A stretch of DNA of 64,000 bases, taken from contig JAVTVX010000010.1 in assembly GCA_033439265.1 (NCBI GenBank), forward strand, positions 12,942,001 to 13,006,000, in the 5' to 3' direction. The notes beneath the pieces were generated by a model. That model worked only from the letters and a program-made list of their open reading frames with translations. It was not told the origin of the DNA and searched no databases. Shown here in pieces: positions 33,980-47,262 of the stretch. Origin of the DNA: Dillenia suffruticosa. Taxonomy: Eukaryota > Streptophyta > Magnoliopsida > Dilleniales > Dilleniaceae. How positions within the stretch are numbered: the first letter of the stretch is position 1; the number at the start of each line of letters is the position of its first letter. Position numbers and translations under genes: made by a program.

Positions 33980-36900
33980 GTTGCGCTTATGCCTTGCTGA
34001 ACTAGTGAAGAAGCTCTACTTCCACTTATAGAGCCAAAAGCATTAGTCTGAAATAAGACAAAACATATTTTTTGTTAGTGTCCTTAAGCCTCATCCTAAA
34101 TAAAGCAGATGCCACAACTTGACCTGAATAGAAGCCAGCTAGAGAATAAAAGAATTATTCGGTACCCAGAATAACCAAATTGAGAAACTCCTCAATTTTT
34201 TCAAATACAAATTATTAAAATTTTAAAAGTCTTGAAACAAATCAAGACTCGATTAATTTTCCAATTTAGTTTTTTGAGAAATTGTTTCAGATAAATGAAT
34301 TGGAGAATCTTTTTTTTTTAATCGGTTGTCATAAAAGCTTAGCGACGAATATTTCCACAACAACCAAAAAACCCATGTTTTTCCAAAAGGGAAAATTTCT
34401 ATTTTTGTTAATCATAGAGCAGAATAATCAAATAAACATCATCAGAACTCAATATTTAGTCAAATACAGTCCAATAATGTTTCAAAAGCACAACAGATTT
34501 TTCCACGGCAATCATAAAGGAAATAACTGCAGAAAATCAAGAAACCAAACCTTCATCGGAAACATTCTGAGAGATTCAAAAACAACAATCCCACGAATTG
34601 ACAAGAATAGAACTTCATTTCAAACACTCTGCAATAGACCCAGGATTTGATTTTTCTTGTTCTCGCCGGGGAAAAAAGAAATAGATCAATTCGAAAAACA
34701 CCCCTTTCTTGATTGTTTTGGAGAGATATACGTTTCTTAAGTTGCAAGCAATAAATGAAGGGTCACGTTGAAAAATGAAACAGCTAATTAAGAAAATGAC
34801 CGGAAACAACTTGTCAACTATTTAAAGAAAAATGACAGAAAATAAGAAAAGGTACAATCGTCGGAATATGCTTTCAAAGAAACTTACATATTTATAGCTT
34901 TGCTGAGCTCAGTAATCACCAGAGCCTCTGCCTCTCTCCTTCTCCCTCTTTCTCTCTCTCTCTCTGGTTTTTTTTTTCAGTTGCCTAACGAACAAAAAAT
35001 GCTTCTGGGCTTTAAGAGGGGCAGGAGGAGGATTCTTTAAGTTGGGGAGTAACTTTCCGGAGTACCAAGAGTGCCCTTTTCTGACCTTGGAATTGCGAAA
35101 TGCCCCAGCGTTGTCTCTTTATATATGCTAGGTAAGTTATAATTGCGGCTTTTTTTGATTACTTTGCCCAATAATTTTTGGAAAGTATTTCTTGGGATGA
35201 ATTGATCTGGGTTTCATCTATTGTTCGAGAAAAGTAATGTTGGTGGAGCAAGGAATCACTGTAGGTGTGGGGATTCATCTTAGATTTTGTTCTGTGAATG
35301 GAATTTTGATAGGTATTAATTTTGTTGAATGTACAAATTATTGGGTTTCTCGAATGCATTTTCATTTGGTAGAGAAAGCTCCATTAGAGTAAAATCAATT
35401 GGCAAAATACATGTGCAATATACCAATCTTGTTGCCCCCAAAAGAGGTAGCCTAATGATCATAGCTATTCACCCCTAACCTGTGATTATGTCGTCTAACA
35501 AAAAAAACATACCAATCTTCTTCTAATCCCCCAACAGACTATTTTCCTTTTTACAAGTAAACCCCCCACCCCCCGGCGCAAAAAAAAAAAAAAAAAACCC
35601 CTCGACATGTATGAAAAGTTAATTGTTTCAAAAAGAGTGGCATGAAATATTTGTTATTGACCTTTCAATTTACAATTCAATTTATCCTGTAGATGTCTTG
35701 TGCCATTTTATAGGGAAATAAATAAAATAAATATATTTAACTTCCCTTGATGACAAATGTCTCACCTACAAAATTATTAGATTTAAAAAAAAAAATCAAA
35801 ATAATACATTAGACGGCAATCAAAATGAATTTTTAGTTTGAGTTATAGTTATTAGTTATTTGACAGAATATTGATCCAACGGTCCAATGATTCATAAACC
35901 ATTTACCTCTTTTGAGTAAAAAAATTATAAGCCAGGTATCTTTAATAATAAAAAAAATGGGTGGGACCCTAGGTAGGGCTAGCAGCTTAAGTGAAGAATT
36001 AAGAGTTTATAACTTAATAATCGATATTCGAAAATCAGACTAATTTAATTCGAATAATTATGACGCCTAATTTAAAAACTATACAACATCATTATAATTT
36101 TAAGGGATGGGATATAAAAAGTTTTAAAGATAAACAATATTTAAAATTATACTTCATAATTTTTTAAATTATATGCTTTCCCCGTCACCCAGGGGAGCAT
36201 TTGAAAAACCGAGAGTAACTTTAACTAATTGTGCAAAAGAATTTTAATATAAAAATATTAAAAAATAATTTTTTTATTTTTATAGGGAAATTAATTTTTA
36301 CATTTATAAAATTTTATATTTTTATCAAATGCTCTTTATTTTAATCAAAAATAATTATACTTAAAATAGAGAAAATAAATTAATTTTTTCATTGGACGGG
36401 AGAACCACAACTGTCAACTTTAGTCGGATATTATATATGCCCAAGCGCATCACTCCAAGAGATAAGAAAGAAAAGTTTGTGCTTCCCCGGGGGTTTGTGC
36501 TTCCTTGGGGTGGGGTGGGGCATATTGTTGAAAATAGAGCAAGCAATTCAAATTGTGAGATTGACAAAAGCCCTTGTCTTTAGGACTCATCACTGCCTTC
36601 CCTAGCAATCCATATTTTGATTAAACATTTATTTAAATTAATTAATAATTATTAATAAGTTAATTAAAAAATAATCACCGGATATTGTCATATAAATTCA
36701 GTCTACTTAATTAATAATTTATTATTTAAAAAAAAAATCTCACATGCATGCTTCTCCTAATGGATAGCATGAGCTCACGTCATAATTATAATTTATGAAC
36801 TCCGCATTGATCGAAGGGGTAGAAAATAGTATCGGTGGGTCTCGTCCCTTGGTGTGAATTTGACCGTATGCAACAAAACCTAAAAGAGGACGCATGATGA

Positions 36901-39411
36901 AATAAATTATTTTTATATGTCGGGAAAGGTTTCAGAATATCAATGGCGTGACGTGTTCATCTTTGACTCCTCCTCCGTTAATTAGAGTTTGCTTGCGAGT
37001 GAGGTGATGAATAATATCAAAAGGGTTCAAAATAATATTTGCAGTACCCCAGGTTGGTGACCTAATATTATAGTAGGGCCTCATTAGAAAGTCTCCTATT
37101 TTTTAAACTAAAAATATTTTTATATGGAGTTCAAAATTTTATTAAAAAAAAATACGGATCAAATGAATGAATTCTTATATTATAATTTATATCAGAAATT
37201 ATATATTAATAAAATATTTATTTGAATTTGTCAAAGCAAACTATTATTTTCATTAAGAATTAGTCAATAAATATTGATGTGACTTGTCAAATAAAATTTG
37301 ATTTAATATTATTTGATAAAGTAGGCAAACCTTGGTGAGTTCATCATTCTTACTTCTTGGCCGCGGTTTGGCCGGCTGTTTTGATAGGGGGGGCTTTGGT
37401 GATTGAATGGAGTTAATTTCTTGCAAATTCCTAGGATTTTGAATGTATTGATTGGGTCATTAGTTGTTGGTCTTGAATTGCGGTGATTTTTGTATTTCGG
37501 TCACCTTCTCAAACACCTGATTCTCTTCTTCTCGTTCTCATCGATTGCCGCCTCCATCTGCTCCGTTCGCTAGAATCAATGTCATAGTCCTTCAGTTTCA
37601 GAAAGAAATAAACTCTAATTATTTGCAATCAAATACCAAAATGAGAGTAAGGGATGAATGATTAATGCAGGGGACAATCGAACTCATCGCTTAAGCTCAA
37701 CTGAAATCATTTGGATTATGCATATAGAAAAAATTGAGAAGTGTGAGCTTTTGAGCTTCTTTCGAGCATACTGGGGCCATGACTTCATGCTAAGGACTAA
37801 AAGTTTTAAGTTTCAATTTGAAGTATTAAAATACCATTGTCCTTGAGTCTCATGAAAGCATTATTAATTATTTTAATAAAATTTTTGATTAAATTATAAA
37901 AAAAAGAGAGAAAAATGATGACAATGGCATTTTCTTTTATTTAATTATTGATATTCAAAAATTTGACTAATTTGATTTAACAAAACTCAATTTAAGAATT
38001 GATTCTCCCATAATTTATTTTTTTATTCTTTATTATTTAAATTTAAGATTTTAATTAAATAAATTTAATATTCTCTCCATATGTGAATTTATCGTTTTGC
38101 TCGTCGTTTCCATTGCACACGGTCAAGCTTAGCAAACGATTGGATGAATTACTAATTTTGTCAAAGTGGGCTATTGAATAAAGGCAAAAATTCAAAAGAC
38201 AGTTTGCATTTTTCTCTAAATAAAAATTAAAACTCTTTATAAAAAAATTATAATTAATAATTTTTATATTTATTATTTAATATCTTCTTTTTCCAGACAC
38301 CCCCAAATAAACTTCCCCCGAAAAAGTCCAAGCCCGTATAAATTCCAGGAAATTGCCCATTCATTGTCTCTTTCGAGGATAACAACGAATGATTCAGAGT
38401 CTCTCTCCGGACTTGGGGTAAAACAATTTATATTTATTTTATGTATTTAAATATGGCCAAAAAAAGTAATTTTTTGACTACTATTAAGAGAAAAATCAAA
38501 TTTTTTAGTCTTTCGAGTTTTAAATATGTTTTTTTTACATAAGTTGTTTATACACTTATTTTTCTATATTTTAAATTAGAATTCATTAATAAAATAGAAT
38601 GAAAATATCATTTTGGGAAATGCAAAGAAAGTGACAAACTCCTCATTTTCTATTTAGTCATTTCTTATAATAAAAAAATCATCTCAATTAATAATTTTTT
38701 TAAAAAAAAATTATATTAGTAAATGAACGAACGTCATCTTAATTCAGATTTTTCCTATTTTCTGGATCAACAAAGAGATGATCTTAAATTACTTTTTAAT
38801 TTTCCTATTTTCTGGGCAAAATCCGAATTCGATCGACTCGCATGAGTTGAGCCACGTGGATCACGTGCCATTTCTACTTTCTAATGGATACTGTGGTCCG
38901 AAGACGTCTTTTGTAAAGTAATCAATCAATGTAGAAGAAACCAAACAGGCAAAACCGAAGAGGCAAATGGGTGACTGAAATTATTATTTTTTTATTTTTT
39001 ATTTTTTTTATGGAAACTGAAATTTAGTGAACAGAAATGGGTGACCAATCTGTTTCGCTTACGTGAAGGAAACCGAAGCAACATAATTTTCATCGATTGA
39101 TTCCCTTTTCTTTTGTCTGCCGAGTGTCAATTTCAAAGCGAAAGAGCAGTTAGGTCAATTGTTTTTACTTTTTAACTTTCATAGACTTTGGCTTATTGCC
39201 TCAAATTATTGTTTCTTGGATACCTTGAATGACCAAAAGGAACGTCTATAATCATCTACCCTTTTATCCCCACTGTGCTCTTTTGCTGTCTCACTTACCT
39301 TAAATTTAATGAAAATGGATAAGCAAATGTTTATAGTATCAACTTTATTATTATTTTAACAATGGACAATCAATTTAGTAGATAACAATATTAGAATTTT
39401 TTTTATCTCTA

Positions 39412-39487
39412 AGGGAATAATCTAGTGGTACAAACGTTTCTCTCCTAACCTGATGATCTCAAATTTAAATGTTTATATAAAAAAAAT
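39412..39487 (+). repeat. Short tRNA-like SINE (family B), best-preserved copy
   Basis: ataatctagtggtacaaacg, then tttctctcctaacctgatga and tctcaaatttaaatgtttat, then an A-rich tail. tagtggtacaaacg resembles a pol III A box. A family A copy begins directly after it. Confidence 0.45.
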
Positions 39488-40022
39488 AGTATTAGATTTT
39501 TTAATTTAATTTCATATTTAAAATTTGAGAATGAAAAAGTTATATTAGGAAAACTCCTCTTTAAATTGGAGCCAACAACGTTCGGATCGAATTTCTTATA
39601 ATATAATTTCAGATATCGATTGTTTATATAAAATAAACTTTATTATTATTTTCTATTATACAGAAATTAAATGCATAAAATTTTTTTGAAAGATAAATGC
39701 AGAATTTCGAGATAAATAGATTGTGAATTGAACTCCCTCTCCGCCTCGGTACAGAATATATTATTTTTAAATTAAAAAAATTAATGTTACACAAATCAAA
39801 TGAATTAAGAATAAAATAAATTAACCAGAAAAATAAAATAAAGTTTTTTAAATTCAATTATTTTTTAAAGTATATTAAAATAGACCTTTAAGTAAGATCA
39901 AGAAAAGGAGCAATTGTTTTAGGGCGATCATCATTAATCCCTATACCATGTTGTCCACGTAAACAACAATCGAAACCTAAAGCGATTGTGGTTAAGCCCA
40001 CTATCAAAATTAAAAAATATAT

Positions 40023-40056
<34 letters not shown>

Positions 40057-41741
40057 TTAATGATATTTTAGAGAACCATAGTTTTAAAAATATATTTTAA
40101 AATCACATAAAACTTATTAAAATTTTTATAAATATCATATGTTTTATTTGGTTCACATTGAATTAAATTTTTTGTTCGACGTGCTACTAATTCTTCTGTG
40201 CCACGTATGTTTGAGGTGCTACTTGTTTGTCATTGAATTATTTGTGCCTGTGCGTTTGCGTTAATGTGATCCGTCGCAATTATCTTCTACATGCAACGAT
40301 TATAATTAATAGTTAATCACAATAAAAAATATTAATAAATAGTTAACAATATTAATTAATAGTTAATAAATTAATTAATAATTAGATGAAATAATTAAAT
40401 AATTAATAAAATTAATTAATATAAATAATATAAATAATCATCTCTAAAACATATAATAAAATTGAATTTAGTATTCTCTCTCCCTCTCTATATCTCTCTA
40501 GTTTTTCTCTATCCATCTCTCAATTCTCTCGCTCTCTCTCTCTCCTCTTTCTATCTCTCTCTCTCTCTCTATATATATATATAGATATATATATCTCTCT
40601 CTCTCTCTAGATAAGATTGTTACAATCCAGCTATGGGCACCCAACCCCTGTACGGTACATATTGCTAACCACTATAGTTTGTACACCCCCCGTTCTTAAA
40701 ACCATGTCCAGCTCTTAAATCATCGGAATGTAAATAACAAACAAGTGCTGCGAGTTTTGCTTCTATCCCACAAATATTAATACATCGTTGGCCATATTCC
40801 CATTTTGCACAGGTCCCACTTTCTTCTTCACCTTTCCAAATTTCCCCGTATGGACAACGAAAGAGACATTTTGATATATATTAATATATCTCCAGAAACG
40901 GCATCCACGTAATCAAACTTCAGTAAAATTGTTCAAAGCATACGATGCACAGTTTTCATTATGTGGTTGAGAGTGTAATTTGTGGGACGACGAGGGGTGT
41001 TATGGGAAATACAAAATGATGCCCCATTTTAAATATTCCGGGTGTTGCGTCAGCCAAAAAGGGCATATTCGGATATCCACAGGCATTATTCTTTTCCCCG
41101 CACCGTATATTCCTCGCGTCATTTGCCCACGGAGAATCCCACGTGGCATCCGGTATCTCCCTTTTGCTATAAAGTTTTCTAATTTTTTTATTAGTAATCA
41201 TAATTTTTGACGGCTTGAGGCGACATTTGCTCATGGGGGTACGGACTTGGGGCAATTTCAGAGCATGTAAGTAAAATTTGACTTTGGAAAATAAAATTAA
41301 TTATGATCCTGCCTGCGATAATTAAAACAAGCAACTGTCATGATCACTATAATATTTTCTTTATATCTTTGCAGAAACATTTAAGTGATAAATAATAAAG
41401 ATCTCTTTTCTCAAGTACCTGACATTGAGATTTAGATAATTAATTAAAATTCCGTAAATATATACATTTTTTATAATTTTTATAATTAATTAAAAAATAT
41501 TTTATTCATTCATTTATTTATTTGAGTGCCTTTCTACGAGGGCAAGCAAAAGATAGAGAACCATCAAAGCCTCTGTTTTTTTTCCTTTTTTAATAATACA
41601 CAGAACGACAGAAGTTAGGCAATGGGCATGTGAAATTTCGAAAGCTAGGCAATGGGGACGCATGAAACCACAAAGAAGCTTCGTTCACTCTATTTCTCTC
41701 TCTACCTTACCCCTCTTCCCTCTTCTCTTGGATGGAAATGG

Positions 41742-41744
<3 letters not shown>

Positions 41745-41795
<51 letters not shown>
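41745..41795. repeat. (CT)n microsatellite
   Basis: A 51-base uninterrupted CT tract in a leader-like pyrimidine-rich context. Open frames of serine/leucine or arginine/glutamate repeats crossing it are artefacts. Confidence 0.95.
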
Positions 41796-41798
<3 letters not shown>

Positions 41799-43513
41799 GT
41801 CTTTGTCATTTATGGAGTCTCTTTGTTTGCTCGTCCCTCTCTTCATTTTGCAGCATAAATTTGTAACAGGAATGATCGATATAGCACATAAATTCATCAT
41901 TTTTATTTATTAATTTTGCGATGCTAAAATTTTTCACTTTTTTCCGTTATTTTAATTAATTTACATTAGAAAAAAAATACTTGGCCAGAATCTCATCACT
42001 TTATGCGTTTTTCTTTTCGCTCGGTTAAAATTCATCAGATTGAGTGTACAAAATTATACCGCCAGATAATGGTGTTATTTTTTAAATAATATTAGATGAT
42101 TAAATAAATCATAAATTATATGGATCAAATTTTATGTAATTATTAATATTTAATCAAATAATTAATATATTTTGATTTACTTAAATAAACATTTAATTAA
42201 TAAAGTCGTGTTTTGATTGATTTTATTAAAATATTTTGATTTTATTTAAAATATTAATTACCAGTAATGGTGAACTTAATTCACATGGGATTTGTTGTAT
42301 TCACCAAATGCTTGATCGAAATAGATAAGTTTAATAAAATAGATTGAAACTCTTAATTTTAATTAAATCTTAAAAGTTAATTAGGCAGAGGATTGGACAA
42401 CAAGAGAGACGAAAAGATCAATCGACACAGTAGGAAGAACGTTGTATCTCTTAATTAAACGTTCAGACTCGAGACTCATTAAGAACAAAAAAGGACTAAT
42501 TTAGAAGATATCCCTTTTATAGGAGGTTTCACAATTAAATCGATTTAGATCAATATAAGAATAAAATTTCAAATACCATATATGTCCAAAAAAAAAAAAA
42601 GAGAGAAGACTTCCCAAAGAGGGGAGTATTATTATTAATAAAGTTGAGAGGCATAACGCGAGCTTAAAAAGATAAGTTCTTGGCTTAGATTTGAGCTAGT
42701 CACCTCTGATTTGAATGTATACCTCCTCTGCATGCCGTGATCTTCAAACGTTGTATTGGGTGCAAGAAAGTAGAAAGGGTTTTGAATAGATTGCCTCCTA
42801 TTAATAATTAAGTCAATACGTTGTCAGTGAGGAAATATATCTTTTTGTGATATTCATGGAGGATGTTTTTCATTTATCATTTTTTTAACATATTACTGAT
42901 TTTTAAAATTATCTAATTTAACTATGTATAGGAATTCTATTTAAGGAACGACTTTTATAATATAATTTTTTTTCATTCTTAATTTTTGAATCTAAGATTT
43001 GATAAAAAAAATCTAATACTCTATTTTATTAAGTTGATTGTCATTGATTTTCTTTTTATTTATCATTGTTACTTAATGATTCGACTCAGAGTCAAATCGG
43101 CCAAATCTGGCCCAAGAGCAATCAAAGCAACTATCCCAATTTCCTCCGACCAACCATATTTGTCCGCTAGGAGCAGAGTACCAGATTCTTTTAATTAAAA
43201 TTTTAAATTCTAATTTTAAAAATACAAAAATGGATATCGAGAAAATTAATCTTTAAATTAAATATCATAATTGTTCAATGATAACAAGTAAAAAAGAAAT
43301 TTTTTCCAAAGTCAGAGTTGAACAAGCCAAATTGGGCCAACCCTGTTGCTCTTGTACACCAAATTGGGCCAATCAACTCAAAATTAGAGTAACGAATTTG
43401 ATCTTAGAAATGGGCCAAGCACGATAGAGAACTTGGGGGGGATGGAGTCTTTGTCACTTTATATGTAAGTACAAATGCTTACATAACTAAAAAAAAAAAT
43501 GCAACAAAAAAAA

Positions 43514-45037
43514 TTAATGCCCTTGTAGCATATCACAAAATGTGTAAACCTCATAATCGGGTCCACAGGTGTCACAGTCAATGAAATCTTGATCCTCCTT
43601 ACTGATCCATGGATTTTTGTTTCGCAAATGTTGCCATAGACAATTTGGAAGTTGCCTGGTTGGTTTAAGTTTGTTTTTCACCCACATCCTTCCTAGTAAT
43701 GTCCTCAATCTTTTGCGACACTCGCTTCTCCTCTTTAGTTTTGAAGTCATGACACCTCGAAGTAGATTTTGCCCTAAACTCTTCTCGGTTTCGCTACCTT
43801 GACACATGAAGATGATACCAAGCACATAAGATGCTTCAATGTGTCCAAGCTCCGCAGCCTTTCTCAAGTTCTCCATTGCAGGTGCTATATTTTTCAAGCC
43901 AAAATATTCAACCTATTTTTCACAAACATATATATGTGAGTGAAATTAACAATTTTATCAATGTTATAAAATATAGATAATAAGTAATTAAATCATACTA
44001 GAATCAAATATATATATTTTTTGTTTCCACCGTCGATATCTAGAATAATATTCTGATTAATCTGATTCGAGTATTTACGTAACCCTATTTAGAGACAACT
44101 CTCATAACGTAGTGTTTTTCATTCTCAAATTTCGAATCCAAAACTTGATTAAAAGATCTAATACCTGATCTCACGAAACCAACTATCTATTGATTTAGAA
44201 TCAAATATATACGATATTAAACTAAACTGTATAAATTAAACAATGTCTGATTGAACCGGAGATTTTTCTAGGAATTAAACCCAAGTTTAGCTATAACATA
44301 TGCTTGGATGAATTGGGTTTTTAACAAGATGTTAATTTTAAGTTTTAACTAGGTGTTAAAATTAAACCCAACCCTGTTAATTAAGTTAACATGCGTGCTT
44401 TTCTCGTGTCCAACTGTTTAATGTTTTGACATCCCACAGTGTACCGTGTTTATCGATGGAGCCTAATCAAAGCATAAAAATGTGGTAAGTTAAACATGTG
44501 TCACGTTGAAACCTTGAAATTAGGCAATGGCAATAAATTTAATAATAAATTACTAATTTTAACGACGGAAAATCAAGAAAATATGAAAGAATTAGAAAAT
44601 CAAGGAAAAGCAAAGCAAAAGAGAGAAATTGAATGCAAGAAAAGCTTACCATTCCACGCCTAAAGATAGTTTCAGGATTTTGGCATTCATAGCATCGATC
44701 CAAGAAAGAAGAAGCTTCGGCACTTAACTTCCATGGCAGTTCTAGGAATTCGTCAAGACAAACTCTTCCCATGACATACTTGTCTTCTGCAACCTCATGA
44801 AAAGCTTTGCAACTATTTCCCCCATCCCCCGACCCCCAAAAGAAAAAATTTATGAATCTCCAAAAACATATTAAATAATGATAAAAAAAATACCATATTA
44901 AAGATTTACCTGATTTTAGCATTGAAAAGGTCTGTCACGGATGATGAAGCCACTCTAGAAATTATCTCCGTGACCAACTCTCGTGGTAGTTTTCCGGTTG
45001 CCGGAGCCGGTTTGCTATTTTTCATAATTTTCTTCAT
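43514..45037 (-). CDS. F-box protein with Sel1-like repeat (At2g35280/At1g67623 type, 3 exons)
   Basis: Exons 45037-44910, 44812-44650 and 43912-43514 join in phase through AG|GTAAAT, ATG|GTAAGC and matching AG acceptors, giving 229 aa. The N-terminal F-box begins KLPRELVTEIISRVASSSVTD and continues LFNAKISCKAFHEVAED. F-boxes bind SKP1 and recruit targets to SCF ubiquitin ligases. After a linker (FLDRCYECQNPETIFRRGM) comes a Sel1-like helical repeat (AMENLRKAAELGHIEASYVLG). The C-terminus has clustered C/H residues (DCDTCGPDYEVYTFCDMLQGH), typical of this plant subfamily; the spacing suggests a metal site, but that is inference. The target is unknown. Intron 2 (about 740 bp) contains a family A SINE-like copy at 44020-44172. 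Confidence 0.88.
44020..44172 (+). repeat. SINE-like dispersed repeat (family A) in F-box intron 2
   Basis: Phrases cgtcgatatctagaataata, ccctatttagagacaactct and aatttcgaatccaaaacttg match the copies at 30670 and 61305. It is antisense to the host gene. Confidence 0.55.
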
Positions 45038-46584
45038 TGCTTGAAAAATATGGTTTGCTTGTTTTATATTTGGGTATGGAAGTAACGCAGTCCTAAATGC
45101 TTCGTAACCAGGGAACCTTGGAGGTTTCTCTCTGATTAATCCATATTCTTATAGGAATAGGAGTCTCCCAATCGTTAAAATGGGGAAGAATTCCAATTGT
45201 TAAGACATCCTAACATGTGATGACAGTATATATTGCTTAAATGTTACTAATTTTTTTTTGGGTTCGCTTACAAGTTACTAAAAAAGGACTATATAACATT
45301 AATTTGATTAATTATTGACTACGCGACATGAACCATGATATATTTGTGTTTCCAAAATTGGAACTGAATAGTTGTGTTCTGAAGGGGCTAGCATGAAAAT
45401 AGAAACTTTTACACAATTCTCTAACTTCCTCGTAGGCCTGAATGTCAATCTGCCCACACCAAGTAAGCCAAGAGAAAAACCTTGTGCTGTATCATTTAAT
45501 CCAACGAGTTAATATGTAAAATAATTATATATTTAAACTATCTGACTCCATGTGAAAGTGATCTATTATAGTTTTAATTGATTTTAAACTCTAAAATATT
45601 TAATAGGATATGGTTTTCTCATATGCAAAAACCTAAGAAATAATCTCTATTTTGGTAATAAGTTTAGATAAGGATATCAAAAGATAATATAGTAGTCATC
45701 TCGTGTACTCTTCCAATTCTAACATTCTTTTGATTAGAGTTTATCTAGGGAGAACACTGAGATCTTTAATCGAATAAGAATACCTGACGAAAATTATCAA
45801 AAGAGATCTCAAATGTATAGATTCAGATATATTTTCTTTCCATTGTTTTTTTTAGTTATTTTAATTTTTTATGATTTGACATTTAGATTTAAAGTGTTTA
45901 ATTATGTATTGATGATAGATTTCATCAAATAAGTCCTTACACCTTAACCCAACAGAATTAGCCCCATGGTAGGAAAGAAACAAAGCCATGTGAAAGGGTA
46001 ATAGCTCCAGGAATTATTTAATCATCGGGGTCCACATACTCTCTTCTCTGGTTTTATGCAATCTTTCCTGTGAGTGTGATGATCGTCGCACCCAGCCCAT
46101 AAGATAGTTTATGGTCCTGCCAAGCCTATTGTTGGTCACGCGATCAACCAAGGAGGATCATGGAGTTGGTAGTTTCTACGTTGATCACTCTAAAAGCACG
46201 ACATTGCTATGAATTATACATCTCTCAAATAGACAACAGGGGTGGGATAGCCTATTTTTCAATCTTATCAGATTCTAAAATTATTAGGTTCCCTAATATT
46301 GAATATTGACCTTCATCACGGGTCATTAATCGTATCGTGCTTTTTCGTGTCTACCCATAAATAAGCTGTGTAATAAATTTAATTTTTCTCAATTTATAAT
46401 TTCTCCAACTGTACTATTAACAAAATTTGAACTCACATTTGTGAATGTGGGTGGAAATAAATTCAGTTGTCAAATTAAGCTGCGAGTAACTTACAAAGAA
46501 CTCATTTATCTTTTACACTTTGTTTACATAAGAGTAGAAAAACTCAACTTGCATGATTTTCCTTGCGCGAAATCGATAGCATCT
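45038..46584. other. Intergenic DNA between F-box and PEX11A genes
   Basis: Promoter side of the F-box gene and 3' side of PEX11A. No gene, repeat copy or RNA was recognised. Confidence 0.4.
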
Positions 46585-47262
46585 TCAAGAGGGCCAGTTT
46601 CTATACCAACCAGCCCAAGCAGAGACAAGGCCACTAATGCCAAGAGAAACTGCATGGTTACAAAATGGGTTTGGCTCAATATCAGCTATAGCAATAACCA
46701 AATCTGCAACATTAGCAGCAATAGCCATCAGCCTCATCACTCTATCCCCTTTAATTTTCCTTATTTTCTCATTTGCATCATCCCACTTTTCCTCACTCGT
46801 GGCAATTTTCCTCTCTGCCTCCAGTCCCTCTCTCAAAGCAATCAAATCCAATATGATGAAAAAAATGTAGCCAAAAGACTCTCCAAAGGCTGATATGAAG
46901 CTCATTTTTCTAGCCAAGTGGGCATTAAGGACTCCAACTCTTGACACCCAAAGAAAATGGTCAAAAAAGAAGTAGACCATCTCCCCTGCATTGGCTAGAA
47001 CAGCAAGGGTTCTTAGGGCTGGTGTGGGGCCCGGATTTCTGCGCAGGGCATTGAATCCGGTGAGGAAGCGACCACTTCTGAAGGCCTTGCGGCTGAGTCC
47101 TGAAGCCATCTCCCATTGTTTGGCTCTACTAGCCACATCAGGATGAGTTTTCTCAACGTGCCAGTGGACTAACTTGGAGACATATTGGAAAGTCTTGACA
47201 AGCTTGTCAATGCCATCTCTCTTTGCAAGAAAGATGACTAGCTTGTCCACAGTGTCATTCAT
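46585..47262 (-). CDS. PEX11A: Peroxisomal membrane protein PEX11A
   Basis: An intronless 225-aa protein. The frame is open further upstream, but the ATG at 47262 gives the family N-terminus (MNDTVDKLVIFLAKRDGIDK); the proline/serine-rich upstream extension is leader sequence. The protein matches plant PEX11A throughout: KTFQYVSKL and SGLSRKAFRSGRFLTGFNAL (the amphipathic, membrane-remodelling region), GEMVYFFFDHFLW, the membrane segment SFGYIFFIILDLIALREG, and the conserved C-terminus GISGLVSAWAGWYRNWPS. PEX11 proteins sit in the peroxisomal membrane and drive elongation and proliferation before division. It lies divergent to the LUC7 gene, with a 1.37-kb shared upstream region. All conserved parts are intact. 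Confidence 0.95.
   Translation of the reverse strand: MNDTVDKLVIFLAKRDGIDKLVKTFQYVSKLVHWHVEKTHPDVASRAKQWEMASGLSRKAFRSGRFLTGFNALRRNPGPTPALRTLAVLANAGEMVYFFFDHFLWVSRVGVLNAHLARKMSFISAFGESFGYIFFIILDLIALREGLEAERKIATSEEKWDDANEKIRKIKGDRVMRLMAIAANVADLVIAIADIEPNPFCNHAVSLGISGLVSAWAGWYRNWPS

Larger units (their letters stand above)
35000..43513. other. Long AT-rich intergenic region
   Basis: No protein-coding gene was recognised in 8.5 kb. It has family A SINE-like copies (about 36018-36075 partial, 37940-38085 plus, 39495-39625 minus, 42925-43030 plus, 43165-43260 minus), family B copies (about 35430-35512 and 39412-39487), TA and CT microsatellites (40015-40058, 40480-40610, 41745-41795), paired G-boxes at 38853-38867, and a less AT-rich island at 40940-41260. 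Confidence 0.45.

Noticed and set aside
41652..41913. Serine/leucine- and arginine/glutamate-repeat frames
   Set aside because: Artefacts of the CT microsatellite.
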